Shown piece after piece: positions 1 to 10,168 of a stretch of 64,000 nucleotides of DNA (the first letter of the stretch is position 1; the number at the start of each line of letters is the position of its first letter). The notes under the pieces were generated by a model. The model saw only the letters and a list, made by a program, of their open reading frames with translations. It was not told the DNA's origin and did no database searches. The DNA is from Macrostomum hystrix (lineage: Eukaryota > Platyhelminthes > Macrostomidae). The position numbers and the translations under genes were made by a program. The stretch spans positions 8,929,001 through 8,993,000 of the forward strand of contig CATNEN010000007.1 of NCBI GenBank assembly GCA_950097015.1. Direction: 5' to 3'.

Positions 1-233
1 CAGGGGGGTATTTGGTCACGGGGATATTTGGTCACGTGGATATTTGGTCACAGGGGATATTTCGTCGCGGGGGATATTTGGTCGCGGGGATATTTGGTCA
101 CTGGGATATTTGGTCGCGGGGATATTTGGTCACGGGGGATATTTGGTCACGTGGGATATTTGGTCACGGGGATATTTTGTCACGGGCATATTTGGTCGAG
201 GGGATATTTAAGCACGTGGACATTTGGTAATAT
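1..233. repeat. Minisatellite, about 16-17 bp unit
   Basis: Head-to-tail copies of a unit built on GGATATTTGGTCACGGG fill the left edge of the window, with small length changes and C/T swaps (GGTCACGG versus GGTCGCGG). It probably continues leftwards outside the window. If exons of the fasciclin gene lie further upstream, this array is intronic. Open frames through it are artefacts of the repeat. Confidence 0.95.
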
Positions 234-330
234 TTATACTTAGCTATACGGATGTTCGCAATGAAGTCCAGGTCTCTAAGATGCGTTCTCCATCTCTTCT
301 GACCAGAGCATACTCACAAGATCGCCAGCC

Positions 331-3300
331 ATGACCCTGGGCGGCCTGCTGCAGTCCCGCTTCCCCGAATTCTGGTCGCTGATGCCGAAGCCGGAGCAGC
401 TGCTGCTGCAACAGTCCAGCTGCGACGCCTTCTACACCGTCCTGGTGCCGCAGCGGCTAAACACTCTGCGAGGCCTCAGCGGAGATCAGCGCACTGCGGC
501 GATGCGGGAGCACATTGTAAAAGGACTCTGGTGCACGGCCGGTATGATCGACCAGGAGACACAGCCGATGGCCACGGTGTCAACGGAGAGCGTCAAGTTT
601 GCCTGCGCCGAGAACTCGGCTAGGCAGGTCCGGTTCGGCAAGAACTTCAACAGGCGCGCGACCTTGTCCAGCAGCGCTGGCGAGTTCGATGTGATGGCCA
701 TCAACGGAGTGCTGCACGTGATCGACGCCGAGATCATACCGACGGAGGGTGAGGCTCTCCCTCGTACTGGTTCAGATGTTCAAACATTAACTGTCGAACT
801 TACCCTCAACCTCATTCCGCTGCCAACCTCACTCCGCTGCCAACCTCACTCCGCTGCCAACCTCACTCTGCTGCCAACCTCACTCCCCTGCCAACCTCAC
901 TCCGCTGTCAACATCGTTCCGCTACCAACCTCACTCCGCTGCCCTCAAAGCGAACTCCTGTATCTTTATCCATAAAGCACTTTTACAACGTAGATACCAC
1001 GCTCGAGACCTCGCTGCAGCTGGATGAGACTGAGCTGCCGCAGGCCGAGGACGCCTTGGAGACGGAGGGCAACGTTGCGGCCCGACTGGTCCGCGAGTGC
1101 TTCGCAAAGTTAAACTTCAGGAATGACGAGGGCTACATTGTGCTGCTACCCACCGATGAGGCCTTCAGGAGTGAGTCAACCTTTCCGAACCTTACTATTT
1201 GTTTCTATTGAAACTCTGGCCTGGCTACTATCAGTAGAGCTAACTCTCTCGCAGAGTTCTTCGCACACGGAGGCTTCCCAGAGGCTGCCGAGTTCCGCGT
1301 CAGCGCCGAGCTGCGCTGCTCTCTTCTGCGGCAGCACATCCTGCTGGCCGGCCGGGGCCGCACGGATCTGAGCCGGGCCACCCACCTGCAGAGGGCCTAC
1401 CGGAGCTTGGCTGGCGACCTTGTCGCTGATTACCTGTTTGTGAAGAACGGCCTGCCGAAGGTGCGCAATTTGTGGGACTGCATGAGTTCGAATCCGATTG
1501 GGTATTCAGAAATTTCCGGGGATTTTAAAGCGTCTCTTTATCTCCTCAGGCCTACTTCATGAACGCTGAGGTCACTGAGGACACTGAGGGCCAGGCCTTC
1601 ATCCATGGCCACATTTACCACATCAAGGAGGTCCTCGTGCCGACCGCGTCACCCGTATGGACCCGAATGATCGATGAGATGTACAGCGAGCAGTGAGTTC
1701 CTGGGACGTTAACGAAGCCAAAAACCTTTTTCTCCACGTCTCAAGTACTTAAAAAAATCTAAATGCTTTTTGTTCCAGAAAACGCGTTATCAATCGATTT
1801 CGTTCGCTTGGACGCCGATCGGTCAGCGAGAGCCTGATGACCCTCTTCCTGCCGACCAACGGGTACCACACCCTCATTGTGAGTCTCAGGCTGGCTTTCC
1901 AGAATTTCATTGGAGAGCTTTTTGCCTTGTGGTTAGAGTGTCGGACTCACGACTTGAGTCCATTGAAGGTCGGTGGTCGGTGGTTCGATTTCTCGACTCC
2001 TCGGGAGCAATTTGTGTCTTTAGCAAGACAGTTAACTCTGCGTTGCTGCAGTTCACCGAGACATTAAATGGGTGCCAGCATCAGCTGGGGGTAATCGAGG
2101 GTGGGTGTGGCGTCCTCCAAGTCCATGGACTGAACAGGCGTACGCAGCCTTCAGATGCGGCGCGCAATTGCTGCGTCTGTGCTTTCGGCTGCACATCTGA
2201 TATAATTGGGGCAGTGTAATCAATAGCCAATCATTCCAGAACCTGGACACTCTGCGCATGCACTCGGCTGACTCAGTTTTCTACCTGGCCTACCTCACTG
2301 ACGAGGGCCAGTCCGTGGACCTGAACAGCCTGGCGGGTACCAAAATCACTGTGTCGCGCGAGGTCGGCCAGTACTTTGTGGCCAGCGGCGAGGGCACCAG
2401 GAGGCGAAAGGTTGGCCGAGCGGATGGGGAAAACTTGGGATAACGGTCTGGTATAAGGGAATCGAGTTTTGGGATTCCTAATAAATTAAAGAAAAATAAA
2501 TACTGTAAAAAACTAATCGGGATATTAAGCTAGTTGTTAAAAAACTATAGATAAGGATATGGGATTAAGGAATATTCGATCAGACTTTGGGATTAAGGAA
2601 TCTTTTATTAGAAATAGGATTAATGAATCTTTGAAAGACTTTGGGATTAAGGAATCTTTGATCGGAAATTGGGATTAAGGAATCTTTCATCGGGAATTGG
2701 GAATAAGGAATATTTTAACAGACTTTGGGATTAAGGAATCTTTGATCATACTTTGGGATAAAGGAATCGTCGATCAGACTTTGGGATAAAGGAATATTCG
2801 ATCAGACTTTGGGATTAAGGAATATTTGATCGGAAATTGGGATTAAGGAATCTTTGATCAGACTTTGGGATTAAGGAATCTTTGATCGGAAATTGGGATT
2901 AAGGAATATTTGATCGGGAATTGGGAATAAGGAATCTTTCAACAGTCTTCGGGATTAAGGAATCTTTGATCAGTATTCGGGATTAAGGAATCTTTGATCA
3001 GACTTCGGGATTAAGGAATATTCGATCAGACTTTGGGATTAAGGAATCTTTGATCGGAAATTAGGATTAAGGAATCTTTGATCGGGAATTGGGAATAAGG
3101 AATCTTTCAACAGTCTTCGGGATTAAGGAATCTTTGATCAGTATTCGGGATTAAGGAATCTTTGATCAGACTTCGGGATTAAGGAATATTCGATCAGACT
3201 TTGGGATTAAGGAATCTTTGATCGGAAATTAGGATTAAGGAATCTTTGATCGGAAATTGGGATTAAGGAATATTTGATCATACTTTGGGATTAAGGAATA

Positions 3301-3826
3301 TTTGATCGGAAATTAGAATTAAGGAATCTTTGATCGGGAATTGGGAATAAGGAACCTTTGATCGGAAATTGGGATTAAGGAATCTTTGATCGGAAGTTAG
3401 GATTAAGGAATCTTTGATCGGGAAATTAGGATTAAGGAATCTTTGATCGGAAATTAGGATTAAGGAATCTTTGATCGGGAAATGTGATTAAGGAAACTTT
3501 GATCGGAAATTGGGATTAAGGAATCTTTGATCGGAAATTGTGATTCAGGAATATTTGATGAGTCATTGGGAATAAGGAATATTTTAATCGGCCGTTCGAT
3601 TCTATGAATTTTGGGTGACGGTTATCATTTTTGGGATTAATAAATAGCAAATATGGTTTTGGGTTTGCAGAACTGGGGCTTCTAAATGAAGATCCCATCT
3701 CTCGTCATCTCGCGCCCCCAGGTGCCGATGCGCCACTGCGGGGTTCGCCTTGCTGTGGGCATCATCTGCAGCATCGAGGAGCCGCTGGTGGCTGTCGGGT
3801 CAATCGAGGCTGCAAGCTGGCCGTAG
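331..3826 (+). CDS. Fasciclin (FAS1) domain protein, seven exons, three FAS1 domains
   Basis: The proposed exons are 331-748, 994-1170, 1255-1460, 1550-1692, 1779-1878, 2240-2410 and 3722-3826 (1320 nt, 439 residues). Phases agree at every GT-AG junction. FAS1 domains are extracellular adhesion modules found in secreted or membrane-linked proteins such as periostin and midline fasciclin. Domain 1 (residues about 1-137) has FYTVLVP, LREHIVKGL-like spacing and the closing MAINGVLHVIDAEIIPTE. Domain 2 (about 160-305) has IVLLPTDEAF, LLRQHILL and FIHGHIYHIKEVLVPT. Domain 3 (about 306-439) has LMTLFLPTNGY. The first ATG coincides with the beginning of a FAS1 domain, without a signal peptide, and an AG lies 2 nt before it at 327-328. 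Either more exons lie upstream or the mRNA is trans-spliced there. The last junction, across the intron-6 array, is the least certain; reading through instead would stop at 2443. An ATTAAA at 4004-4009 is a candidate poly(A) signal. Confidence 0.8.
805..945. repeat. Short 17-bp minisatellite in FAS1 gene intron 1
   Basis: About eight copies of CTCCGCTGCCAACCTCA with point changes lie between the donor at 749 and the acceptor at 992-993. A plus-strand reading frame runs from exon 1 through this array, but the conserved domain ends at the donor, so the array is not coding. Confidence 0.85.
1922..2217 (+). mobile_element. tRNA-derived SINE-like insertion in FAS1 gene intron 5
   Basis: Intron 5 is 361 bp against 80-250 bp for introns 1-4, and most of it looks like a SINE. 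The head carries an A-box-like TTGTGGTTAGAGTGTCGG and a B-box-like GGTGGTTCGATTTC at roughly tRNA spacing. It is followed by AATTTGTGTC, also found after the tRNA-like head at 11599, and then by about 180 bp of non-tRNA body. No full second copy of this body was seen in the window, so the family assignment is tentative. Confidence 0.55.
2535..3590. repeat. About 1 kb minisatellite, 27-28 bp unit, FAS1 gene intron 6
   Basis: Roughly 38 copies of a unit resembling GGGATTAAGGAATCTTTGAT plus CGGAAATT. Variants occur at the GGAAATT/GACTTT positions. A six-unit block is repeated with a 168-bp offset: AACAGTCTTC begins at 2941 and again at 3109, with the same order of variants following. The array separates exon 6 from the last FAS1 exon. 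The unit is not the animal telomere motif. Confidence 0.95.
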
Positions 3827-4477
3827 AGCACCGGGCCTTCTTAAATGAACTGAGAACTGACGAATTGCCAATTAGAAACTAAAAGAACTATAGAGCACAT
3901 TTATAATTATCGAATGGACCCGACGCTAAATACATTGAATCATAGCGCTGCGCTAAGAAATTCAAACCAGGTCGAATTCATTTCTTTCCCCCACGAGTGG
4001 CTAATTAAAGTTTGCTCAGATATTTTTTCGGCCACTTGAGAGCCACGCGAGACGGCCGCGGCAGGTGCGTGGCCGCCTCCTACACTGCAGGTCCATTGTT
4101 GCTGGGTACAGTCGGTGCGAAGTTAGCAGGCTTGCGTTCGCATTCAAAGGCTCATTCATTTAAAGTCCTCTGCCCCCCTCCATCAGGTCTCCCGCCTTTA
4201 GTTGAGACATAAAGAGGCCGCTAATAGGCTGCAGGTATGGGCTATTCAACACAATGGCGGCCTCGTGGCGCAGCTCTCGCACACAGAACGCAATGCGAAA
4301 CGTGCGCCCACTGGCTTAGTACTCAGTGAGGACTGGACGCACAATGGACCGGCTTCACTCGGCTAAAAAGGAGAAGCTGGATTTAGAGCTGTCTTTAAGA
4401 AGAGCTATTTCAGCTGGAGCGAAGCTCACTAACGAGAGCCTGTGGAACAAGCACCGGTCGATTTTGACCTCAAACCG
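3827..4477. other. Spacer between FAS1 gene and TRP channel, with an overlapping upstream ORF
   Basis: The first part is the presumed 3' UTR of the FAS1 gene, with ATTAAA at 4004-4009. The rest should hold the promoter and 5' leader of the TRP gene; no clear TATA box was seen. An ATG at 4344 opens a 62-codon frame ending at 4532. This frame is out of phase with the channel and overlaps its first ATG at 4478 by 55 nt. Confidence 0.5.
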
Positions 4478-7400
4478 ATGGCCGACAGGCGCCGCAAGCA
4501 GGGCCGACCTGGCGGCTCCCAGCCGGCTGTGATCACAGGACACAGCCCCGTGCTCAACGCCTACTATGGAGGCGACCTGGAGAAGCTTAGCGCGCTTCTG
4601 GTTGCTGACGAGGCCAACTTGACCAATCCGGGCGACACGGGGCGGCCGCTGTGCTTTCTGGCCGCGCGAGAAAATCGCAAAGACGTGCTGCGCATCATTC
4701 ATGGCGTCAGCGGAGACCTCCGCTACCTGGGCTACAAGGACAGTGACGGCGAGAACTGCCTGTTCACCGCGATCCGCTCCAACCGACTCCGGGCGGCCAA
4801 GTTCCTGCTGAGCATCGGCTTCGATCCGAACCTCGCCAACGCGCACAAACAGACACCGTTGCACATCGCCTGCATCGCCGAGGACCCGCGCCTCGTGCGC
4901 CTGCTGCTCCACTCGGGCGCCGATCCGAACATTCGCGACGACAGCGGCAACCTGGCGCTGCACCGGGCCTGCCAGGAGAACCAGCCGGTCATGGTGCGCA
5001 TGCTGCTGATGCACACGATTGACATCAACGCCAGGGGCTCCGGCAACCGGACTGCGCTGCACTTTGCCGCTCTGTCTCAGTCGCTGGAGCTGTTGACCCT
5101 CCTGCTGTCCGCGGGAGCCAGCTGCCATGTGTTCGACTCTGAACGACGCTCGCCAATGGACATTGTTCTGTCCCTGTGCAACCTCACGACAATGACCGGC
5201 CTCGCTGAGTACTTCACGCATCGGGTAAAGGGAGCCATTTACGACCTGGAAGCGCTGCAGCACTCGCCGGAGTTCGGCCAGGTGCTAGCAACGCTGCAGG
5301 CGGTCGACGACGATCTCGAGAATCCGGTGGAAGCCGTGAGCGAATTTCACGGCCTTCAAGCGATGGAGCTGACGGAGGACTTGCAGGAGGGCATTCTGCA
5401 GAAGATCAGGAATCGCGAACGGCTGGACTTCATGCAGTTTCGCAGCCTTCTGCGGCATGTGGTCAGCTGCGACATGTCCAACATCTTGGTTGAGCATTCC
5501 GTTCTACCCGAGTTCGCGGAGATGGTTGCCAAGCAGGTGCTGTACCGAGAGGACCTCGAAATGCTGCGGCTGCTCATGTTTGGCACCACCCTGTGGCGGA
5601 ACCTGTCTGCCGAGCTGGAGAAGCACATCCTCACCCTGTACAACGAATGCGGCGAGCTGGGTTCCACCGGCATGCAGAACATGCGGCAGAAGTACTTTGT
5701 GGACCGAAAGACTGGCATGGTGTCCGAGCCACTGATGCTGAAATTCTTTGGAAAGTTTCTGAACATGCCAAACATGCTGCCCTGCGAGCACGAGCACAGC
5801 GAATTCATGCGCAACCCCATCAAGACCCTGCCCGTGTGGTCCGTGCTCACCGGCCGCTTTCAGCTGACCGAGGATCTCCTAAAGGCCGAGCAGTTCGACA
5901 TCCTGCCTCTGGGCCTCTTCTGCATCCGGCTGCTGCGACGGCTGGCCAAGAGTCGCCAAATGCCTCGGCCCTCTAAGAGCCTCATGAACAGCGTGGCTGA
6001 CAAAGTCGAGAGCGTCTGCATGAAGCTGCTGCGAGCTGTGGATAGCCTAGATATGAGCGAGAAGAAGGCCGTGTCAATCAACTACATTCGCCAGAAGATG
6101 CCCGTCTACTCCAACCTCACCTGCATGTCTCTAGCGGCAGGTGGCGAGTGCGAGGCATTTATGGTGATGAACACTGTGCAGACAGCGGTCGAGCGCGAGT
6201 GGTATCAGCGGCTCTTCAGCCTCAGTGAGTGGCGCCGCGAGATCCTCATCCTGTTGGGAGTCGTGCCGTACAATCCGCTCCTGTACCTCGCGCTGCGATT
6301 CACGGCCAGCAAGGACGTCGGCGACTCCGTGCTGCACGCCCACGAAGACGCCCCAGTTCCGAAGGGGCAGGACACGTCCGACGGAAGCGGACCAGATCAG
6401 GGCCACGGACATGGCCATGGCCACGGTCACGATACGGGAAAGGGCAAAAAGGCTTTGGTTTCTATTCTAGAAGAAGGAACAGAGGAGGATCACTATCACG
6501 ATGATGAGCACCACGATGAGTCTCATGGTGATCACGACGATGATGATCATCACGACGAGCACTCGGACGATCACAATGATGATCACCATGATGAGCACAT
6601 CGACAGCCTGCAGCACGACGAGAGGGATGGCGATCAGGAGCATCTAATCGCTGAAGGTCATGGCCACGGCCACGGGCACGTTGAAGCGGAGGGCAGAAGC
6701 GATGGCAGTGGTCATGGACACGGTCATGGACACGGTCACGGTCACGGTCATGATGAGCCACCGGTTGGGCCGATATCACCAACGATGGAGGCCATTAGCA
6801 ACTATGGAAGAATGTGCACAGAGTTTTACCTGACCCCTTGCGTTCGCTTCCACTATCACATCATTTCGCATCTAGTTTTCATTATCATGTTCTCCTATGT
6901 GCTGCTCGTCAATTTTAGCTACCGCCTGAACATCATCGAGATAATTGTCTACCTGTTCATTCTGGGCTTCTTTCTCGAAGAACTGCACGAGCTGAACGTC
7001 GCCAGAAAGAAGGGCTCGGTGAAGAGCTACTTCCAAGACGGCTGGAACATGATCGACAACTTCGGCATCGCGACCTGCGTGCTGGGCTTCTGCATGCGGA
7101 TGGTCCGCCTGCCTTTGGCCGCCGACACCAGTGTCCAGCACTACTCTTTCGGTGACGACTACTTCTGGTGGACGCGCTTCGTGCTGACAATCTCCTGCCT
7201 GGTGTTCTGGCTGCGCCTGCTCTACGTGTCCACGGTGATGGTGACTCTAGGACCCAAGCTGAAGATGATCTCCGTGATGATCACCCGCGACCTGGTGCCG
7301 TTCCTCATCATGCTGGTCATCATGATGTTTGGCTTCGGCCTGGTGATTCACGGCCTCCTGTTCCCCAACGGCTATACCTTGGGCAATCCGAACAAGCGCA

Positions 7401-8011
7401 CCGTGCTGCAGATCTTCAAGAGCACCTTCCGCATCACCTTCTACGCCATGGTGGGCGACTACAGCATGGACATGATCACCGGCAACGACTGCGAGAAGGA
7501 CAAACGGTGCCCCCATCCGGTTGGCAAGGTGGTGGTACCCAACATCATCATGACCGTCTACATCATCATCGTAACCATTCTGCTACTGAACCTCATCGTG
7601 GCCTCCTTCTCCAAGACAGTCGACGAAATCCATAATAAGTCCTTCGCCATGTGGCAGTTCGAGCGCTACGACCTGCTGGAGGAGTTCCGCATCCGCTCGC
7701 CGTTGCCGCCGCCATTCAACATAATCGGCGAGTTGGCGCGCTGGCTGGCGGCCCTGGTGGTGCTGCTGCGCAAGCGCCAGGGCGGCGCGCCGTTCAGCAA
7801 GACGAAGTTCAACAAGCACCGCGTCATCAAGTTCCTCACTCTGCAGGCGTTTGCGCTGCGAGGCAGGCGGAAGCGACTCGTCGGTGAGCTGGAGATCGAC
7901 GATCCGGACAAGCTGCTCCCGGAGATTGGGCGGCAGCTCAAGAAGGCGGAGCAGCAGCTGCAGTTTCTGCAGAAGATCTCGGGCGAGGATGAGGAAATTG
8001 AAGATGAATAG
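4478..8011 (+). CDS. TRP cation channel: ankyrin repeats fused to a TRPM-like core, His-rich linker
   Basis: One uninterrupted 1177-residue ORF. The start chosen is the first in-frame ATG (4478, context CCGATGG); the frame is closed by TAA at 4430. Residues about 25-250 hold five to six ankyrin repeats, for example QTPLHIACIAEDPRLVRLLL. Residues about 270-620 resemble the TRPM homology region before the channel: WSVLTGRFQLTEDLL and LTCMSLAAGGECEAF match TRPM spacing. Residues about 640-760 are a linker of HG and DDHH runs. Six membrane segments follow from about 775. The pore region reads TFYAMVGDYSMDM with a Cys pair (NDCEKDKRC). The TRP helix is FAMWQFERYDLLEEF followed by LPPPFNII, typical of TRPM. 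A short acidic coiled coil ends the protein. Expected to be a plasma-membrane cation channel. There is no SLOG-like TRPM N-terminus and no NUDT9-H or kinase tail. It has no introns, unlike every other gene here. Confidence 0.9.
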   Translation: MADRRRKQGRPGGSQPAVITGHSPVLNAYYGGDLEKLSALLVADEANLTNPGDTGRPLCFLAARENRKDVLRIIHGVSGDLRYLGYKDSDGENCLFTAIRSNRLRAAKFLLSIGFDPNLANAHKQTPLHIACIAEDPRLVRLLLHSGADPNIRDDSGNLALHRACQENQPVMVRMLLMHTIDINARGSGNRTALHFAALSQSLELLTLLLSAGASCHVFDSERRSPMDIVLSLCNLTTMTGLAEYFTHRVKGAIYDLEALQHSPEFGQVLATLQAVDDDLENPVEAVSEFHGLQAMELTEDLQEGILQKIRNRERLDFMQFRSLLRHVVSCDMSNILVEHSVLPEFAEMVAKQVLYREDLEMLRLLMFGTTLWRNLSAELEKHILTLYNECGELGSTGMQNMRQKYFVDRKTGMVSEPLMLKFFGKFLNMPNMLPCEHEHSEFMRNPIKTLPVWSVLTGRFQLTEDLLKAEQFDILPLGLFCIRLLRRLAKSRQMPRPSKSLMNSVADKVESVCMKLLRAVDSLDMSEKKAVSINYIRQKMPVYSNLTCMSLAAGGECEAFMVMNTVQTAVEREWYQRLFSLSEWRREILILLGVVPYNPLLYLALRFTASKDVGDSVLHAHEDAPVPKGQDTSDGSGPDQGHGHGHGHGHDTGKGKKALVSILEEGTEEDHYHDDEHHDESHGDHDDDDHHDEHSDDHNDDHHDEHIDSLQHDERDGDQEHLIAEGHGHGHGHVEAEGRSDGSGHGHGHGHGHGHGHDEPPVGPISPTMEAISNYGRMCTEFYLTPCVRFHYHIISHLVFIIMFSYVLLVNFSYRLNIIEIIVYLFILGFFLEELHELNVARKKGSVKSYFQDGWNMIDNFGIATCVLGFCMRMVRLPLAADTSVQHYSFGDDYFWWTRFVLTISCLVFWLRLLYVSTVMVTLGPKLKMISVMITRDLVPFLIMLVIMMFGFGLVIHGLLFPNGYTLGNPNKRTVLQIFKSTFRITFYAMVGDYSMDMITGNDCEKDKRCPHPVGKVVVPNIIMTVYIIIVTILLLNLIVASFSKTVDEIHNKSFAMWQFERYDLLEEFRIRSPLPPPFNIIGELARWLAALVVLLRKRQGGAPFSKTKFNKHRVIKFLTLQAFALRGRRKRLVGELEIDDPDKLLPEIGRQLKKAEQQLQFLQKISGEDEEIEDE

Positions 8012-10168
8012 ACCGGGAAAAACTATTGGTTATTCGAGTAGCTTCATTCATGCAAGCTAGTATTAGCATGGTTTAATTACAAGTATTTTAGCTTAAACAA
8101 AACAGGCTTCAGAATTTTTATGTCAATCGGTTTTGGTGAATTCACGAACAATACCTCAAAGCTAATACGTACCTAGAAGCCTTTAATCTTTTTTATAATA
8201 CATAATTAGAATGTTAGTATACAATTGCTGAAAGTTTCAGTATCGTAATACGTATTTTATCGTACTTTTTTAAACATCCTTTTGTTGTTACAATGAACTG
8301 TTTTTAGGAATCAATTTTTGACATGATTAAAGGTGTGTGTAATTATTTCCAATCAGGCCTGCTTCATACAAAGATTCCATATGGCACTGCCTTTGAATTT
8401 ATTTTTAAATCCGATTCGCGAATTCATTTCAAATACTGAAATACTATTGCTGGTGCCTGCTTACGAACTTTTATAACTGGTATTTACGCAGTATATATAC
8501 AATTTATGAGGGGTGGCTAAAATTGCTATAGTCTAATCTTCTAAAAATGAAATTCGTTGTACACCTGAAAAAATTTGATGTTGCAAAGCTCAATAGGTAT
8601 GTAATAGCGCATAAAAGCCTACTAAAGGGGTTAAAATTATTTTAAACTCGCAACTGGTGATCACGAGAGGTATTAGATGCTCTTCTACGCTCGTATAATT
8701 ATAAGTTATAATTATAATTATAAATACTAGATAGAACAACTTCCCGTGGTCCTTAATTAGTTTTTAAGTGCAGTAAATCCAGATTCTATGCCAAAATTGT
8801 TGCACTTGGTTGTATTATCAAACTTGTAGAAAACGGTACAATTGAAAACAAGGGAGGTCTCGCTGTTGCTTTTGCTCGTTAAATTCGTGCTGTTGCCTTT
8901 TTAAACTGCTTAATATTTGAGTTTAGCTTTGATGCATTTTGCGGCACAGGAAATGACATATGGAGAAAGTGAAAAATAATCGTTTCATAGTTTCGTAGTT
9001 TCATATCTTTCCAGTCCTAGTTGCCTATTTACATGTCTTAGAAAAAATAGATTGATGTCAAAGTGCATCTAAATTAGAATTGTTGAGTGTATTTAACGGT
9101 GTTTAAAAATATAAACAAAGTGGAAAATTTCGTTTAATAATTTTGGCAAAAGCATCTAGAGAATATAAAAATAACTGAAGAAAATTATACGTGCACCAGC
9201 TGTATCAAACACAATTTTGCTTAAAAGAATATATCGAGTCACCTTATTTTTTAATAAGTATTAGTGGGTCTTATTTTAGCATTTCATTTTAGAAATAAGC
9301 GCATGCTTGATTCTGATCATATTGAAAAAAGAACAAAAAAGTAATTGTTGCAATCTTTACATATCAGATTAACATGCCCCATAGTAGAACAAGTGTGTCA
9401 ACACGCCAGTTAACACTGACCTCTCAGTCACTGTAAGTTAGTAACAATTTGTTATGCAATATGTTTCAGCCTATCCTACAGCACATTTAGAACACGCAAA
9501 TTGCAGCAAAGTTAAAGGGAAGGATAAGCAAAAGTAAAGGGAAATGTATTGAAAAAAAACACTATTTTTCAATATTTTCTTTTCCTTTCATTTCGTATTA
9601 AGAACAAGCTTTACGATTCGTTTAATGCTAGTTTTTTATTAAGCCTTCTTTATTTCTGTTTTCGCATAATGAAAATGTACGAGTTATAGTGAATCACAAT
9701 TATAGTAAACGGAGCTAATGAAGATCACACACCCATTTAAGCTAGTTTTCAAGAGAAAGATAAGGATAATTTAATCCGAATGTAATCGTCAAATATATAT
9801 TAATACTCGTATATATCTATTTTTGAGTTCTTTTATTACTTTCATTACTTATATATATGGTAATTATATAATAGTAATTATGTAATACTTATATAAAAGT
9901 AACTCATAAATTTGCTATCCAAGTTACAAGTTTCCGGTTTTTAGCATAAAACTTTGAATAAAAATGGTTTGTTAAATTAGCAATTAAAATTAATTGATGT
10001 TGTTTTTTAACCTGATTAAACTGTTGTTTTAATTTGCTAGTAAATAATAGTTTTAAGTCACTTAAACCTTAACTAAAGCCACATCGTTCTGAAAGGCTTA
10101 ATAAAGATGATAGATTGATATGCTTCAATAAAATAGTAATTTTTAGTTTTCTTACCTTTCACATTCAG
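8012..10168. other. AT-rich spacer after the TRP gene
   Basis: About 2.1 kb of AT-rich DNA with no ORF that looks coding. It should contain the TRP 3' UTR, the promoter and probably one or more 5' exons of the coiled-coil gene that follows; none of these could be placed. Short AT runs (for example TATATATAT near 9795-9860) are simple sequence. Confidence 0.6.

Noticed and set aside
2411-2443. FAS1 gene ending at TAA 2443 without a further exon
   Set aside because: The third FAS1 domain would lack its C-terminal strands. The exon at 3722 continues in phase after an AG acceptor, though this remains less certain than the other joins.
2535-3590. Interstitial telomeric repeat
   Set aside because: The unit is about 28 bp and contains GGGATTAAGG, not TTAGGG tandems.
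4355-5263. 302-codon minus-strand ORF
   Set aside because: Antisense shadow of the TRP ankyrin region. GC-rich codons on the real strand remove stops on the other.
6388-6765. Separate zinc transporter-like gene from the HG-rich stretch
   Set aside because: The stretch lies in frame inside one uninterrupted channel ORF. The membrane segments after it are TRP-type.
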